Shown here: in pieces, positions 1 through 12,672 of the stretch | How the letters are laid out: each line of letters opens with the position of its first letter | How positions within the stretch are numbered: position 1 is the first letter of the stretch | NCBI RefSeq assembly: GCF_051020975.1 | Contig: NW_027478170.1 | Span: 5,518,001-5,582,000 of the forward strand | Reading direction: 5' to 3' | Source: Osmia lignaria lignaria | Lineage: Eukaryota > Arthropoda > Insecta > Hymenoptera > Megachilidae | DNA: 64,000 bases | Program-made: the position numbers and the translations under genes | The notes under the pieces: model-generated | What the model was told of the DNA's origin: nothing | The model's input: the letters and a program-made list of their open reading frames with translations, nothing else | Databases searched by the model: none

Positions 1-115
1 CGAGAACTACGCATCGGATCAAAAAATATCATAGAACATAAAAAGTAGGAAACTTAATTCTCTACAAATAAAGTCTGTCAACATTTTGCCATAGCTCGCT
101 TCGTTTCCGAGATAT
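1..115 (+). repeat. Left edge: 3' part of a cut monomer
   Basis: The window opens inside a unit at CGAGAACTACGCATC. It then holds the type-1 tail, the A-rich linker and the CATTTTGCCATAGCTCGCTT block before the first TTGCAG at 116. It shows small differences from the majority (CGGATC for TGATC, and ACAAATAAAGTCTGTCAAC). The array continues to the left of the window. Confidence 0.95.
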
Positions 116-1724
116 TTGCAGATTTATCTCAAGGGAAGGGGCCTGACGGACATATTTCGAGATATTTCTTCTTCTTGTTGTTCTTCTTTTGCACAGCTAA
201 GCTGGAAGTGGCATTTGCGGCTCGCACTATTGCAGAGTTATCTCAAAGAAAGGGGCCACGGTGTTTCTGAATCTCTATTATGTTGGTGCGGCTTCGGAAC
301 TTTTAAATATCTTGATATATCTCGAGAACTACGCATCTGATCAAAAAATATCATAGAACATAAAAAGTAGGAAACTTAATTCTCTACAAAAAAGGTCTCT
401 TAAGATTTTGCCATAGCTCGCTTCGTTTCCGAGATATTTGCAGATTTATCTCAAGGGAAGGGGCCTGACGGACATATCTCGAGATATTTCTTCTTCTTGT
501 TGTTCTTCTTTTGCACAGCTAAGCTGGAAGTGGCATTTGCGGCTCGCACTATTGCAGAGTTATCTCAAAGAAAGGGGCCACGGTGTTTCTGTATCTCTAT
601 TATGTTGGTGCGGCTTCGGAACTTTTAAATATCTTGATATATCTCGAGAACTACGCATCTGATTAAAAAATATCATAGAACGTAAAAAGTAGGAAACTGA
701 ATTCTCTACAAAAAAGGTCTCTTAACATTTTGCCATAGCTCGCTTCGTTTCCGAGATATTTGCAGATTTATCTCAAGGGAAGGGGCCTGACGGACATATT
801 TCGAGATATTTCTTCTTCTTGTTGTTCTTCTTCTGCACAGCTAAGCTGGAAGTGGAATTTGCGGCTCGCACTAGTGCAGAGTTATCTCAAAGAAAGGGGC
901 CACGGTGTTTCTGAATCTCTATTATGTTGGTGCGGCTTCGGAACTTTTAAATATCTCGATATATCTCGAAAACTACGCTGCTGATCAAAAAATATCATAC
1001 AACATAAAAAGTAGGAAACTTAATTCTCTACAAAAAAGGTCTCTTAAGATTTTGCCATAGCTCGCTTCGTTTCCGAGATATTTGCAGATTTATCTCAAGG
1101 GAAGGGGCCTGACGGACATATCTCGAGATATTTCTTCTTCTTGTTGTTCTTCTTCTGCACAGCTAAGCTGGAAGTGGCATTTGCGGCTCGCACTAGTGCA
1201 GAGTTATCTCAAAGAAATGGGCCACGGTGTTTCTGTATCTCTATTATGTTGGTGCGGCTTCGGAACTTTTAAATATCTTGATATATCTCGAGAACTACGC
1301 ATCTGATTAAAAAATATCATAGAACATAAAAAGTAGGAAACTTAATTCACTACAAAAAAGGTCTCTTAACATTTTGCCATAGCTCGCTTCGTTTCCGAGA
1401 TATTTGCAGATTTATCTCAAGGGAAGGGGCCTGACGGACATATTTCGAGATATTTCTTCTTCTTGTTGTTCTTCTTCTGCACAGCTAAGCTGGAAGTGGA
1501 ATTTGCGGCTCGCACTAGTGCAGAGTTATCTCAAAGAAAGGGGCCACGGTGTTTCTGAATCTCTATTATGTTGGTGCGGCTCGGAACTTTTAAATATCTC
1601 GATATATCTCGAAAACTACGCTTCTGATCAAAAAATATCATAGAACATAAATTGTAGGAAACATTATTCTCTACAAAAAACGTCTCTCAACATTTTGCCA
1701 TAGCTCGCTTCGTTTCCGAGATAT
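116..1724 (+). repeat. Dimeric satellite segment (644-bp period)
   Basis: There are five units. Those at 438 and 1082 share ACATATCTCGAGATATT where their neighbours have ACATATTTCGAG, and share TTAAGATTTTGCC upstream, giving a 644-bp alternation. The units at 760 and 1404 share a TGGAATTTGCGG centre. The last unit (1404) is 321 bp. Confidence 0.8.
1404..1724 (+). repeat. 321-bp monomer with a one-base deletion
   Basis: The conserved block GCGGCTTCGG reads GCGGCTCGG near 1577, one T short. This is the only unit in the window with this deletion, so it is a private event that was not amplified here. Confidence 0.9.
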
Positions 1725-3656
1725 TTGCAGATTCAGCTCAAAGGAACGGGCCTGGCGGACATATTTCGAGATATTTCTTCTTCTTGTTGTTCTTCTTCTG
1801 CACAGCTAAGCTGGAAGTGGCATTTGCAGCTCGCAATAGTGCAGAGTTATCTCAAAGAAAGGGGCCACGGTGTTTCTGTATCTCTATTATGTTGGTGCGG
1901 CTTCGGAACTTTTAAATATCTTGATATATCTCGAGAACTACGCATCTGATCAAAAAATATCATAGAACATAAAAAGTAGGAAACTTAATTCGCTACAAAA
2001 AAGGTCTCTTAACATTTTGCCATAGCTCGCTTCGTTTCCGAGATATTTGCAGATTTATCTCAAGGGAAGGGGCCTGACGGACATATTTCGAGATATTTCT
2101 TCTTCTTGTTGTTCTTCTTCTGCACAGCTAAGCTGGAAGTGGCATTTGCAGCTCGCAATAGTGCAGAGTTATCTCAAAGAAAGGGGCCACGGTGTTTCTG
2201 TATCTCTATTATGTTGGTGCGGCTTCGGAACTTTTAAATATCTTGATATATCTCGAGAACTACGCATCTGATCAAAAAATATCATAGAACATAAAAAGTA
2301 GGAAACTTAATTCTCTACAAAAAAGGTCTCTTAACATTTTGCCATAGCTCGCTTCGTGTCCGAGATATTTGCAGATTTATCTCAAGGGAAGGGGCCTGAC
2401 GGACATATTTCGAGATATTTCTTCTTCTTGTTGTTCTTCTTCTGCACTGCTAAACTGGAAGTGGCATTTCCAGCTCGCAATAGTGCAGAGTTATCTCAAA
2501 GAAAGGGGCCACGGTGTTTCTGTATCTCTATTATGTTGGTGCGGCTTCGGAACTTTTAAATATCTTGATATATCTCGAGAACTACGCATCTGATCAACAA
2601 ATATCATAGAACATAAAAAGTAGGAAACTTAATTCTCTACAAAAAAGGTCTCTTAACATTTTGCCATAGCTCGCTTCGTTTCCGAGATATTTGCAGATTT
2701 ATCTCAAGGGAAGGGGCCTGACGGACATACTTCGAGATATTTCTTCTTCTTGTTGTTCTTCTTCTGCACAGCTAAACTGGAAGTGGCATTTCCAGCTCGG
2801 AATAGTGCAGAGTTATCTCAAAGAAAGGGGCCACGGTGTTTCTGTATCTCTATTAGGTTGGTGCGGCTTCGGAACTTTTAAATATCTTGATATATCTCGA
2901 GAACTACGCATCTGATTAAAAAATATCATAGAACGTAAAAAGTAGGAAACTGAATTCTCTACAAAAAAGGTCTCTTAACATTTTGCCATAGCTCGTTTCG
3001 TTTCCGAGATATTTTCAGATTTATCTCAAGCGAAGGGGCCTGACGGACATATTTCGAGATATTTCTTCTTCTTGTTGTTCTTCTTTTGCACAGCTAAGCT
3101 GGCAGTGGCATTTGCGGCTCGCACTATTGCAGAGTTATCTCAAAGAAAGGGGCCACGGTGTTTCTGAATCTCTATTATGTTGGTGCGGCTTCGGAACTTT
3201 TAAATATCTTGATATATCTCGAGAACTACGCATCTGATCAAAAAATATCATAGAACATAAAAAGTAGGAAACTTAATTCTCTACAAAAAAGGTCTCTTAA
3301 CATTTTGCCATAGCTCGCTTCGTTTCCGAGATATTTGCAGATTTAACTCAAGGGAAGGGGCCTGACGGACATATTTCGAGATATTTCTTCTTCTTGTTGT
3401 TCTTCTTCTGCACAGCTAAGCTGGAAGTGGAATTTGCGGCTCGCACTAGTGCAGAGTTATCTCAAAGAAAGGGGCCACGGTGTTTCTGAATCTCTATTAT
3501 GTTGGTGCGGCTTCGGAACTTTTAAATATCTCGATATATCTCGAAAACTACGCTTCTGATCAAAAAATATCATAGAACGTGAATTGTAGGAAACATAATT
3601 CTCTACAAAAAACGTCTCTCAACATTTTGCCATAGCTCGCTTCGTTTCCGAGATAT
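1725..3656 (+). repeat. Mixed satellite block: Q, majority-type, L, N-like, X and diverged units
   Basis: The six units differ strongly in variant type: Q at 1725, a majority-type unit at 2047, L with GTGTCCGAG at 2369, a unit with ACATACTTCGAG at 2691, X at 3013, and one with TTTAACTCAAGG at 3335. The 2369-3013 portion reappears at 15893-16537, exactly 42 units downstream. The 2047-2369 pair resembles 12995-13317. Confidence 0.8.
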
Positions 3657-6600
3657 TTGCAGATTCAGCTCAAAGGAACGGGCCTGGCGGACATATTTCG
3701 AGATATTTCTTCTTCTTGTTGTTCTTCTTCTGCACAGCTAAGCTGGAAGTGGCATTTGCAGCTCGCAATAGTGCAGAGTTATCTCAAAGAAAGGGGCCAC
3801 GGTGTGTCTGTATCTCTATTATGTTGGTGCGGCTTCGGAACTTTTAAATATCTTGATATATCTCGAGAACTACGCATCTGATCAAAAAATATCATAGAAC
3901 ATAAAAAGTAGGAAACTTAATTCTCTACAAAAAAGGTCTCTTAACATTTTGCCATAGCTCGCTTCGTTTCCGAGATATTTGCAGATTTATCTCAAGGGAA
4001 GGGGCCTGACGGACATATTTCGAGATATTTCTTCTTCTTGTTGTTCTTCTTCTGCACAGCTAAGCTGGAAGTGGCATTTGCAGCTCGCAATAGTGCAGAG
4101 TTATCTCAAAGAAAGGGGCCACGGTGTTTCTGTATCTCTATTATGTTGGTGCGGCTTCGGAACTTTTAAATATCTTGATATATCTCGAGAACTACGCATC
4201 TGATTAAAAAATATCATAGAACGTAAAAAGTAGGAAACTGAATTCTCTACAAAAAAGGTCTCTTAACATTTTGCCATAGCTCGTTTCGTTTCCGAGATAT
4301 TTTCAGATTTATCTCAAGCGAAGGGGCCTGACGGACATATTTCGAGATATTTCTTCTTCTTGTTGTTCTTCTTTTGCACAGCTAAGCTGGCAGTGGCATT
4401 TGCGGCTCGCACTATTGCAGAGTTATCTCAAAGAAAGGGGCCACGGTGTTTCTGAATCTCTATTATGTTGGTGCGGCTTCGGAACTTTTAAATATCTTGA
4501 TATATCTCGAGAACTACGCATCTGATCAAAAAATATCATAGAACATAAAAAGTAGGAAACTTAATTCTCTACAAAAAAGGTCTCTTAACATTTTGCCATA
4601 GCTCGCTTCGTTTCCGAGATATTTGCAGATTTATCTCAAGGGAAGGGGCCTGACGGACATATTTCGAGATATTTCTTCTTCTTGTTGTTCTTCTTCTGCA
4701 CAGCTAAACTGGAAGTGGCATTTCCAGCTCGGAATAGTGCAGAGTTATCTCAAAGAAAGGGGCCACGGTGTTTCTGTATCTCTATTATGTTGGTGCGGCT
4801 TCGGAACTTTTAAATATCTTGATATATCTCGAGAACTACGCATCTGATTAAAAAATATCATAGAACGTAAAAAGTAGGAAACTGAATTCTCTACAAAAAA
4901 GGTCTCTTAACATTTTGCCATAGCTCGTTTCGTTTCCGAGATATTTTCAGATTTATCTCAAGCGAAGGGGCCTGACGGACATATTTCGAGATATTTCTTC
5001 TTCTTGTTGTTCTTCTTTTGCACAGCTAAGCTGGCAGTGGCATTTGCGGCTCGCACTATTGCAGAGTTATCTCAAAGAAAGGGGCCACGGTGTTTCTGAA
5101 TCTCTATTATGTTGGTGCGGCTTCGGAACTTTTAAATATCTCGATATATCTCGAAAACTACGCTTCTGATCAAAAAATATCATAGAACATGAATTGTAGG
5201 AAACATAATTCTCTACAAAAAACGTCTCTCAACATTTTGCCATAGCTCGCTTCGTTTCCGAGATATTTGCAGATTCAGCTCAAAGGAACGGGCCTGGCGG
5301 ACATATTTCGAGATATTTCTTCTTCTTGTTGTTCTTCTTCTGCACAGCTAAGCTGGAAGTGGCATTTGCAGCTCGCAATAGTGCAGAGTTATCTCAAAGA
5401 AAGGGGCCACGGTGTGTCTGTATCTCTATTATGTTGGTGCGGCTTCGGAACTTTTAAATATCTTGATATATCTCGAGAACTACGCATCTGATCAAAAAAT
5501 ATCATAGAACATAAAAAGTAGGAAACTTAATTCTCTACAAAAAAGGTCTCTTAACATTTTGCCATAGCTCGCTTCGTTTCCGAGATATTTGCAGATTTAT
5601 CTCAAGGGAAGGGGCCTGACGGACATATTTCGAGATATTTCTTCTTCTTGTTGTTCTTCTTCTGCACAGCTAAGCTGGAAGTGGCATTTGCAGCTCGCAA
5701 TAGTGCAGAGTTATCTCAAAGAAAGGGGCCACGGTGTTTCTGTATCTCTATTATGTTGGTGCGGCTTCGGAACTTTTAAATATCTTGATATATCTCGAGA
5801 ACTACGCATCTGATTAAAAAATATCATAGAACGTAAAAAGTAGGAAACTGAATTCTCTACAAAAAAGGTCTCTTAACATTTTGCCATAGCTCGTTTCGTT
5901 TCCGAGATATTTTCAGATTTATCTCAAGCGAAGGGGCCTGACGGACATATTTCGAGATATTTCTTCTTCTTGTTGTTCTTCTTTTGCACAGCTAAGCTGG
6001 CAGTGGCATTTGCGGCTCGCACTATTGCAGAGTTATCTCAAAGAAAGGGGCCACGGTGTTTCTGAATCTCTATTATGTTGGTGCGGCTTCGGAACTTTTA
6101 AATATCTTGATATATCTCGAGAACTACGCATCTGATCAAAAAATATCATAGAACATAAAAAGTAGGAAACTTAATTCTCTACAAAAAAGGTCTCTTAACA
6201 TTTTGCCATAGCTCGCTTCGTTTCCGAGATATTTGCAGATTTATCTCAAGGGAAGGGGCCTGACGGACATATTTCGAGATATTTCTTCTTCTTGTTGTTC
6301 TTCTTCTGCACAGCTAAACTGGAAGTGGCATTTCCAGCTCGGAATAGTGCAGAGTTATCTCAAAGAAAGGGGCCACGGTGTTTCTGTATCTCTATTATGT
6401 TGGTGCGGCTTCGGAACTTTTAAATATCTTGATATATCTCGAGAACTACGCATCTGATTAAAAAATATCATAGAACGTAAAAAGTAGGAAACTGAATTCT
6501 CTACAAAAAAGGTCTCTTAACATTTTGCCATAGCTCGTTTCGTTTCCGAGATATTTTCAGATTTATCTCAAGCGAAGGGGCCTGACGGACATATTTCGAG

Positions 6601-6876
6601 ATATTTCTTCTTCTTGTTGTTCTTCTTTTGCACAGCTAAGCTGGCAGTGGCATTTGCGGCTCGCACTATTGCAGAGTTATCTCAAAGAAAGGGGCCACGG
6701 TGTTTCTGAATCTCTATTATGTTGGTGCGGCTTCGGAACTTTTAAATATCTCGATATATCTCGAAAACTACGCTTCTGATCAAAAAATATCATAGAACAT
6801 GAATTGTAGGAAACATAATTCTCTACAAAAAACGTCTCTCAACATTTTGCCATAGCTCGCTTCGTTTCCGAGATAT
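3657..6876 (+). repeat. 5-unit HOR, 1610 bp, two tandem copies
   Basis: The order Q, majority-type, X, N, X is found at 3657-5266 and again at 5267-6876. The two copies share linked markers: CACGGTGTGTCTG in Q, GGCAGTGGCATTT in X, and GAACATGAATTGTAGG before the next Q. A third copy starts at 6877 but is contracted. The repeat is recent, because the copies look nearly identical by eye. Confidence 0.85.
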
Positions 6877-7842
6877 TTGCAGATTCAGCTCAAAGGAACG
6901 GGCCTGGCGGACATATTTCGAGATATTTCTTCTTCTTGTTGTTCTTCTTCTGCACAGCTAAGCTGGAAGTGGCATTTGCAGCTCGCAATAGTGCAGAGTT
7001 ATCTCAAAGAAAGGGGCCACGGTGTGTCTGTATCTCTATTATGTTGGTGCGGCTTCGGAACTTTTAAATATCTTGATATATCCCGAGAACTACGCATCTG
7101 ATCAAAAAATATCATAGAACATAAAAAGTAGGAAACTTAATTCTCTACAAAAAAGGTCTCTTAACATTTTGCCATAGCTCGCTTCGTTTCCGAGATATTT
7201 GCAGATTTATCTCAAGGGAAGGGGCCTGACGGACATATTTCGAGATATTTCTTCTTCTTGTTGTTCTTCTTCTGCACAGCTAAGCTGGAAGTGGCATTTC
7301 CAGCTCGCAATAGTGCAGAGTTATCTCAAAGAAAGGGGCCACGGTGTTTCTGTATCTCTATTATGTTGGTGCGGCTTCGGAACTTTTAAATATCTTGATA
7401 TATCTCGAGAACTACGCATCTGATTAAAAAATATCATAGAACGTAAAAAGTAGGAAACTGAATTCTCTACAAAAAAGGTCTCTTAACATTTTGCCATAGC
7501 TCGTTTCGTTTCCGAGATATTTTCAGATTTATCTCAAGCGAAGGGGCCTGACGGACATATTTCGAGATATTTCTTCTTCTTGTTGTTCTTCTTTTGCACA
7601 GCTAAGCTGGCAGTGGCATTTGCGGCTCGCACTATTGCAGAGTTATCTCAAAGAAAGGGGCCACGGTGTTTCTGAATCTCTATTATGTTGGTGCGGCTTC
7701 GGAACTTTTAAATATCTCGATATATCTCGAAAACTACGCTTCTGATCAAAAAATATCATAGAACATGAATTGTAGGAAACATAATTCTCTACAAAAAACG
7801 TCTCTCAACATTTTGCCATAGCTCGCTTCGTTTCCGAGATAT
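6877..7842 (+). repeat. 3-unit contracted copy of the 5-unit HOR (966 bp)
   Basis: The order is Q (6877), majority-type (7199), X with the type-2 tail (7521), followed directly by the next Q at 7843. Relative to the preceding 5-unit copies one X and one N unit are missing, as expected from in-register unequal exchange between the two X units. The unit at 7199 also carries CATTTCCAGCTCGC, a variant from another unit type. Confidence 0.75.
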
Positions 7843-10800
7843 TTGCAGATTCAGCTCAAAGGAACGGGCCTGGCGGACATATTTCGAGATATTTCTTCTT
7901 CTTGTTGTTCTTCTTCTGCACAGCTAAGCTGGAAGTGGCATTTGCAGCTCGCAATAGTGCAGAGTTATCTCAAAGAAAGGGGCCACGGTGTGTCTGTATC
8001 TCTATTATGTTGGTGCGGCTTCGGAACTTTTAAATATCTTGATATATCCCGAGAACTACGCATCTGATCAAAAAATATCATAGAACATAAAAAGTAGGAA
8101 ACTTAATTCTCTACAAAAAAGGTCTCTTAACATTTTGCCATAGCTCGCTTCGTTTCCGAGATATTTGCAGATTTATCTCAAGGGAAGGGGCCTGACGGAC
8201 ATATTTCGAGATATTTCTTCTTCTTGTTGTTCTTCTTCTGCACAGCTAAACTGGAAGTGGCATTTCCAGCTCGGAATAGTGCAGAGTTATCTCAAAGAAA
8301 GGGGCCACGGTGTTTCTGTATCTCTATTATGTTGGTGCGGCTTCGGAACTTTGAAATATCTTGATATATCTCGAGAACTACGCATCTGATTAAAAAATAT
8401 CATAGAACGTAAAAAGTAGGAAACTGAATTCTCTACAAAAAAGGTCTCTTAACATTTTGCCATAGCTCGTTTCGTTTCCGAGATATTTTCAGATTTATCT
8501 CAAGCGAAGGGGCCTGACGGACATATTTCGAGATATTTCTTCTTCTTGTAGTTCTTCTTTTGCACAGCTAAGCTGGCAGTGGCATTTGCGGCTCGCACTA
8601 TTGCAGAGTTATCTCAAAGAAAGGGGCCACGGTGTTTCTGAATCTCTATTATGTTGGTGCGGCTTCGGAACTTTTAAATATCTCGATATATCTCGAAAAC
8701 TACGCTTCTGATCAAAAAATATCATAGAACATGAATTGTAGGAAACATAATTCTCTACAAAAAACGTCTCTCAACATTTTGCCATAGCTCGCTTCGTTTC
8801 CGAGATATTTGCAGATTCAGCTCAAAGGAACGGGCCTGGCGGACATATTTCGAGATATTTCTTCTTCTTGTTGTTCTTCTTCTGCACAGCTAAACTGGAA
8901 GTGGCATTTCCAGCTCGGAATAGTGCAGAGTTATCTCAAAGAAAGGGGCCACGGTGTTTCTGTATCTCTATTATGTTGGTGCGGCTTCGGAACTTTTAAA
9001 TATCTAGATATATCTCGAGAACTACGCATCTGATTAAATAATATCATAGAACGTGAAAAGTAGGAAACTGAATTCTCTACAAAAAAGGTCTCTTAACATT
9101 TTGCCATAGCTCGTTTCGTTTCCGAGATATTTTCAGATTTATCTCAAGCGAAGGGGCCTGACGGACATATTTCGAGATATTTCTTCTTCTTGTTGTTCTT
9201 CTTCTGCACAGCTAAGCTGGAAGTGGCATTTCCAGCTCGCAATAGTGCAGAGTTATCTCAAAGAAAGGGGCCACGGTGTTTCTGTATCTCTATTATGTTG
9301 GTGCGGCTTCGGAACTTTTAAATATCTTGATATATCTCGAGAACTACGCATCTGATTAAAAAATATCATAGAACGTAAAAAGTAGGAAACTGAATTCTCT
9401 ACAAAAAAGGTCTCTTAACATTTTGCCATAGCTCGTTTCGTTTCCGAGATATTTTCAGATTTATCTCAAGCGAAGGGGCCTGACGGACATATTTCGAGAT
9501 ATTTCTTCTTCTTGTTGTTCTTCTTTTGCACAGCTAAGCTGGCAGTGGCATTTGCGGCTCGCACTATTGCAGAGTTATCTCAAAGAAAGGGGCCACGGTG
9601 TTTCTGAATCTCTATTATGTTGGTGCGGCTTCGGAACTTTTAAATATCTCGATATATCTCGAAAACTACGCTTCTGATCAAAAAATATCATAGAACATGA
9701 ATTGTAGGAAACATAATTCTCTACAAAAAACGTCTCTCAACATTTTGCCATAGCTCGCTTCGTTTCCGAGATATTTGCAGATTCAGCTCAAAGGAACGGG
9801 CCTGGCGGACATATTTCGAGATATTTCTTCTTCTTGTTGTTCTTCTTCTGCACAGCTAAGCTGGAAGTGGCATTTGCAGCTCGCAATAGTGCAGAGTTAT
9901 CTCAAAGAAAGGGGCCACGGTGTGTCTGTATCTCTATTATGTTGGTGCGGCTTCGGAACTTTTAAATATCTTGATATATCCCGAGAACTACGCATCTGAT
10001 CAAAAAATATCATAGAACATAAAAAGTAGGAAACTTAATTCTCTACAAAAAAGGTCTCTTAACATTTTGCCATAGCTCGCTTCGTTTCCGAGATATTTGC
10101 AGATTTATCTCAAGGGAAGGGGCCTGACGGACATATTTCGAGATATTTCTTCTTCTTGTTGTTCTTCTTCTGCACAGCTAAACTGGAAGTGGCATTTCCA
10201 GCTCGGAATAGTGCAGAGTTATCTCAAAGAAAGGGGCCACGGTGTTTCTGTATCTCTATTATGTTGGTGCGGCTTCGGAACTTTGAAATATCTTGATATA
10301 TCTCGAGAACTACGCATCTGATTAAAAAATATCATAGAACGTAAAAAGTAGGAAACTGAATTCTCTACAAAAAAGGTCTCTTAACATTTTGCCATAGCTC
10401 GTTTCGTTTCCGAGATATTTTCAGATTTATCTCAAGCGAAGGGGCCTGACGGACATATTTCGAGATATTTCTTCTTCTTGTAGTTCTTCTTTTGCACAGC
10501 TAAGCTGGCAGTGGCATTTGCGGCTCGCACTATTGCAGAGTTATCTCAAAGAAAGGGGCCACGGTGTTTCTGAATCTCTATTATGTTGGTGCGGCTTCGG
10601 AACTTTTAAATATCTCGATATATCTCGAAAACTACGCTTCTGATCAAAAAATATCATAGAACATGAATTGTAGGAAACATAATTCTCTACAAAAAACGTC
10701 TCTCAACATTTTGCCATAGCTCGCTTCGTTTCCGAGATATTTGCAGATTCAGCTCAAAGGAACGGGCCTGGCGGACATATTTCGAGATATTTCTTCTTCT

Positions 10801-11062
10801 TGTTGTTCTTCTTCTGCACAGCTAAACTGGAAGTGGCATTTCCAGCTCGGAATAGTGCAGAGTTATCTCAAAGAAAGGGGCCACGGTGTTTCTGTATCTC
10901 TATTATGTTGGTGCGGCTTCGGAACTTTTAAATATCTAGATATATCTCGAGAACTACGCATCTGATTAAATAATATCATAGAACGTGAAAAGTAGGAAAC
11001 TGAATTCTCTACAAAAAAGGTCTCTTAACATTTTGCCATAGCTCGTTTCGTTTCCGAGATAT
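7843..11062 (+). repeat. 6-unit HOR, 1932 bp, one full and one partial copy
   Basis: Rare variants recur exactly 1932 bp apart: ACTTTGAAATATC near 8349 and 10281, CTTGTAGTTC near 8545 and 10477, and AAATAATATCATAGAACG near 9036 and 10968. The first copy runs 7843-9774. The second starts at 9775 and is followed through its fourth unit; the fifth (11063) is a plain X unit instead of the X/majority hybrid at 9131. The unit at 8809 is a fusion: Q at its 5' end and N in its centre. Confidence 0.85.
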
Positions 11063-12672
11063 TTTCAGATTTATCTCAAGCGAAGGGGCCTGACGGACAT
11101 ATTTCGAGATATTTCTTCTTCTTGTTGTTCTTCTTTTGCACAGCTAAGCTGGCAGTGGCATTTGCGGCTCGCACTATTGCAGAGTTATCTCAAAGAAAGG
11201 GGCCACGGTGTTTCTGAATCTCTATTATGTTGGTGCGGCTTCGGAACTTTTAAATATCTTGATATATCTCGAGAACTACGCATCTGATCAAAAAATATCA
11301 TAGAACATAAAAAGTAGGAAACTTAATTCTCTACAAAAAAGGTCTCTTAACATTTTGCCATAGCTCGCTTCGTTTCCGAGATATTTGCAGATTTATCTCA
11401 AGGGAAGGGGCCTGACGGACATATTTCGAGATATTTCTTCTTCTTGTTGTTCTTCTTCTGCACAGCTAAGCTGGAAGTGGCATTTCCAGCTCGGAATAGT
11501 GCAGAGTTATCTCAAAGAAAGGGGCCACGGTGTTTCTGTATCTCTATTATGTTGGTGCGGCTTCGGAACTTTTAAATATCTTGATATATCTCGAGAACTA
11601 CGCATCTGATTAAAAAATATCATAGAACGTAAAAAGTAGGAAACTGAATTCTCTACAAAAAAGGTCTCATAACATTTTGCCATAGCTCGTTTCGTTTCCG
11701 AGATATTTTCAGATTTATCTCAAGCGAAGGGGCCTGACGGACATATTTCGAGATATTTCTTCTTCTTGTTGTTCTTCTTTTGCACAGCTAAGCTGGCAGT
11801 GGCATTTGCGGCTCGCACTATTGCAGAGTTATCTCAAAGAAAGGGGCCACGGTGTTTCTGAATCTCTATTATGTTGGTGCGGCTTCGGAACTTTTAAATA
11901 TCTTGATATATCTCGAGAACTACGCATCTGATCAAAAAATATCATAGAACATAAAAAGTAGGAAACTTAATTCTCTACAAAAAAGGTCTCTTAACATTTT
12001 GCCATAGCTCGCTTCGTTTCCGAGATATTTGCAGATTTATCTCAAGGGAAGGGGCCTGACGGACATATTTCGAGATATTTCTTCTTCTTGTTGTTCTTCT
12101 TCTGCACAGCTAAACTGGAAGTGGCATTTCCAGCTCGGAATAGTGCAGAGTTATCTCAAAGAAAGGGGCCACGGTGTTTCTGTATCTCTATTATGTTGGT
12201 GCGGCTTCGGAACTTTTAAATATCTTGATATATCTCGAGAACTACGCATCTGATTAAAAAATATCATAGAACGTAAAAAGTAGGAAACTGAATTCTCTAC
12301 AAAAAAGGTCTCTTAACATTTTGCCATAGCTCGTTTCGTTTCCGAGATATTTTCAGATTTATCTCAAGCGAAGGGGCCTGACGGACATATTTCGAGATAT
12401 TTCTTCTTCTTGTTGTTCTTCTTTTGCACAGCTAAGCTGGCAGTGGCATTTGCGGCTCGCACTATTGCAGAGTTATCTCAAAGAAAGGGGCCACGGTGTT
12501 TCTGAATCTCTATTATGTTGGTGCGGCTTCGGAACTTTTAAATATCGCGATATATCTCGAAAACTACGCTTCTGATCAAAAAATATCATAGAACATGAAT
12601 TGTAGGAAACATAATTCTCTACAAAAAACGTCTCTCAACATTTTGCCATAGCTCGCTTCGTTTCCGAGATAT
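11063..12672 (+). repeat. X/N dimer segment (644-bp period)
   Basis: Units alternate X (11063), N-like (11385), X (11707), N (12029), X (12351). Private changes distinguish them: TCTCATAAC near 11666 and ATATCGCGAT near 12543. The last X has the type-2 tail and leads into a Q unit, the same junction seen in the 5-unit HOR. Confidence 0.8.
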
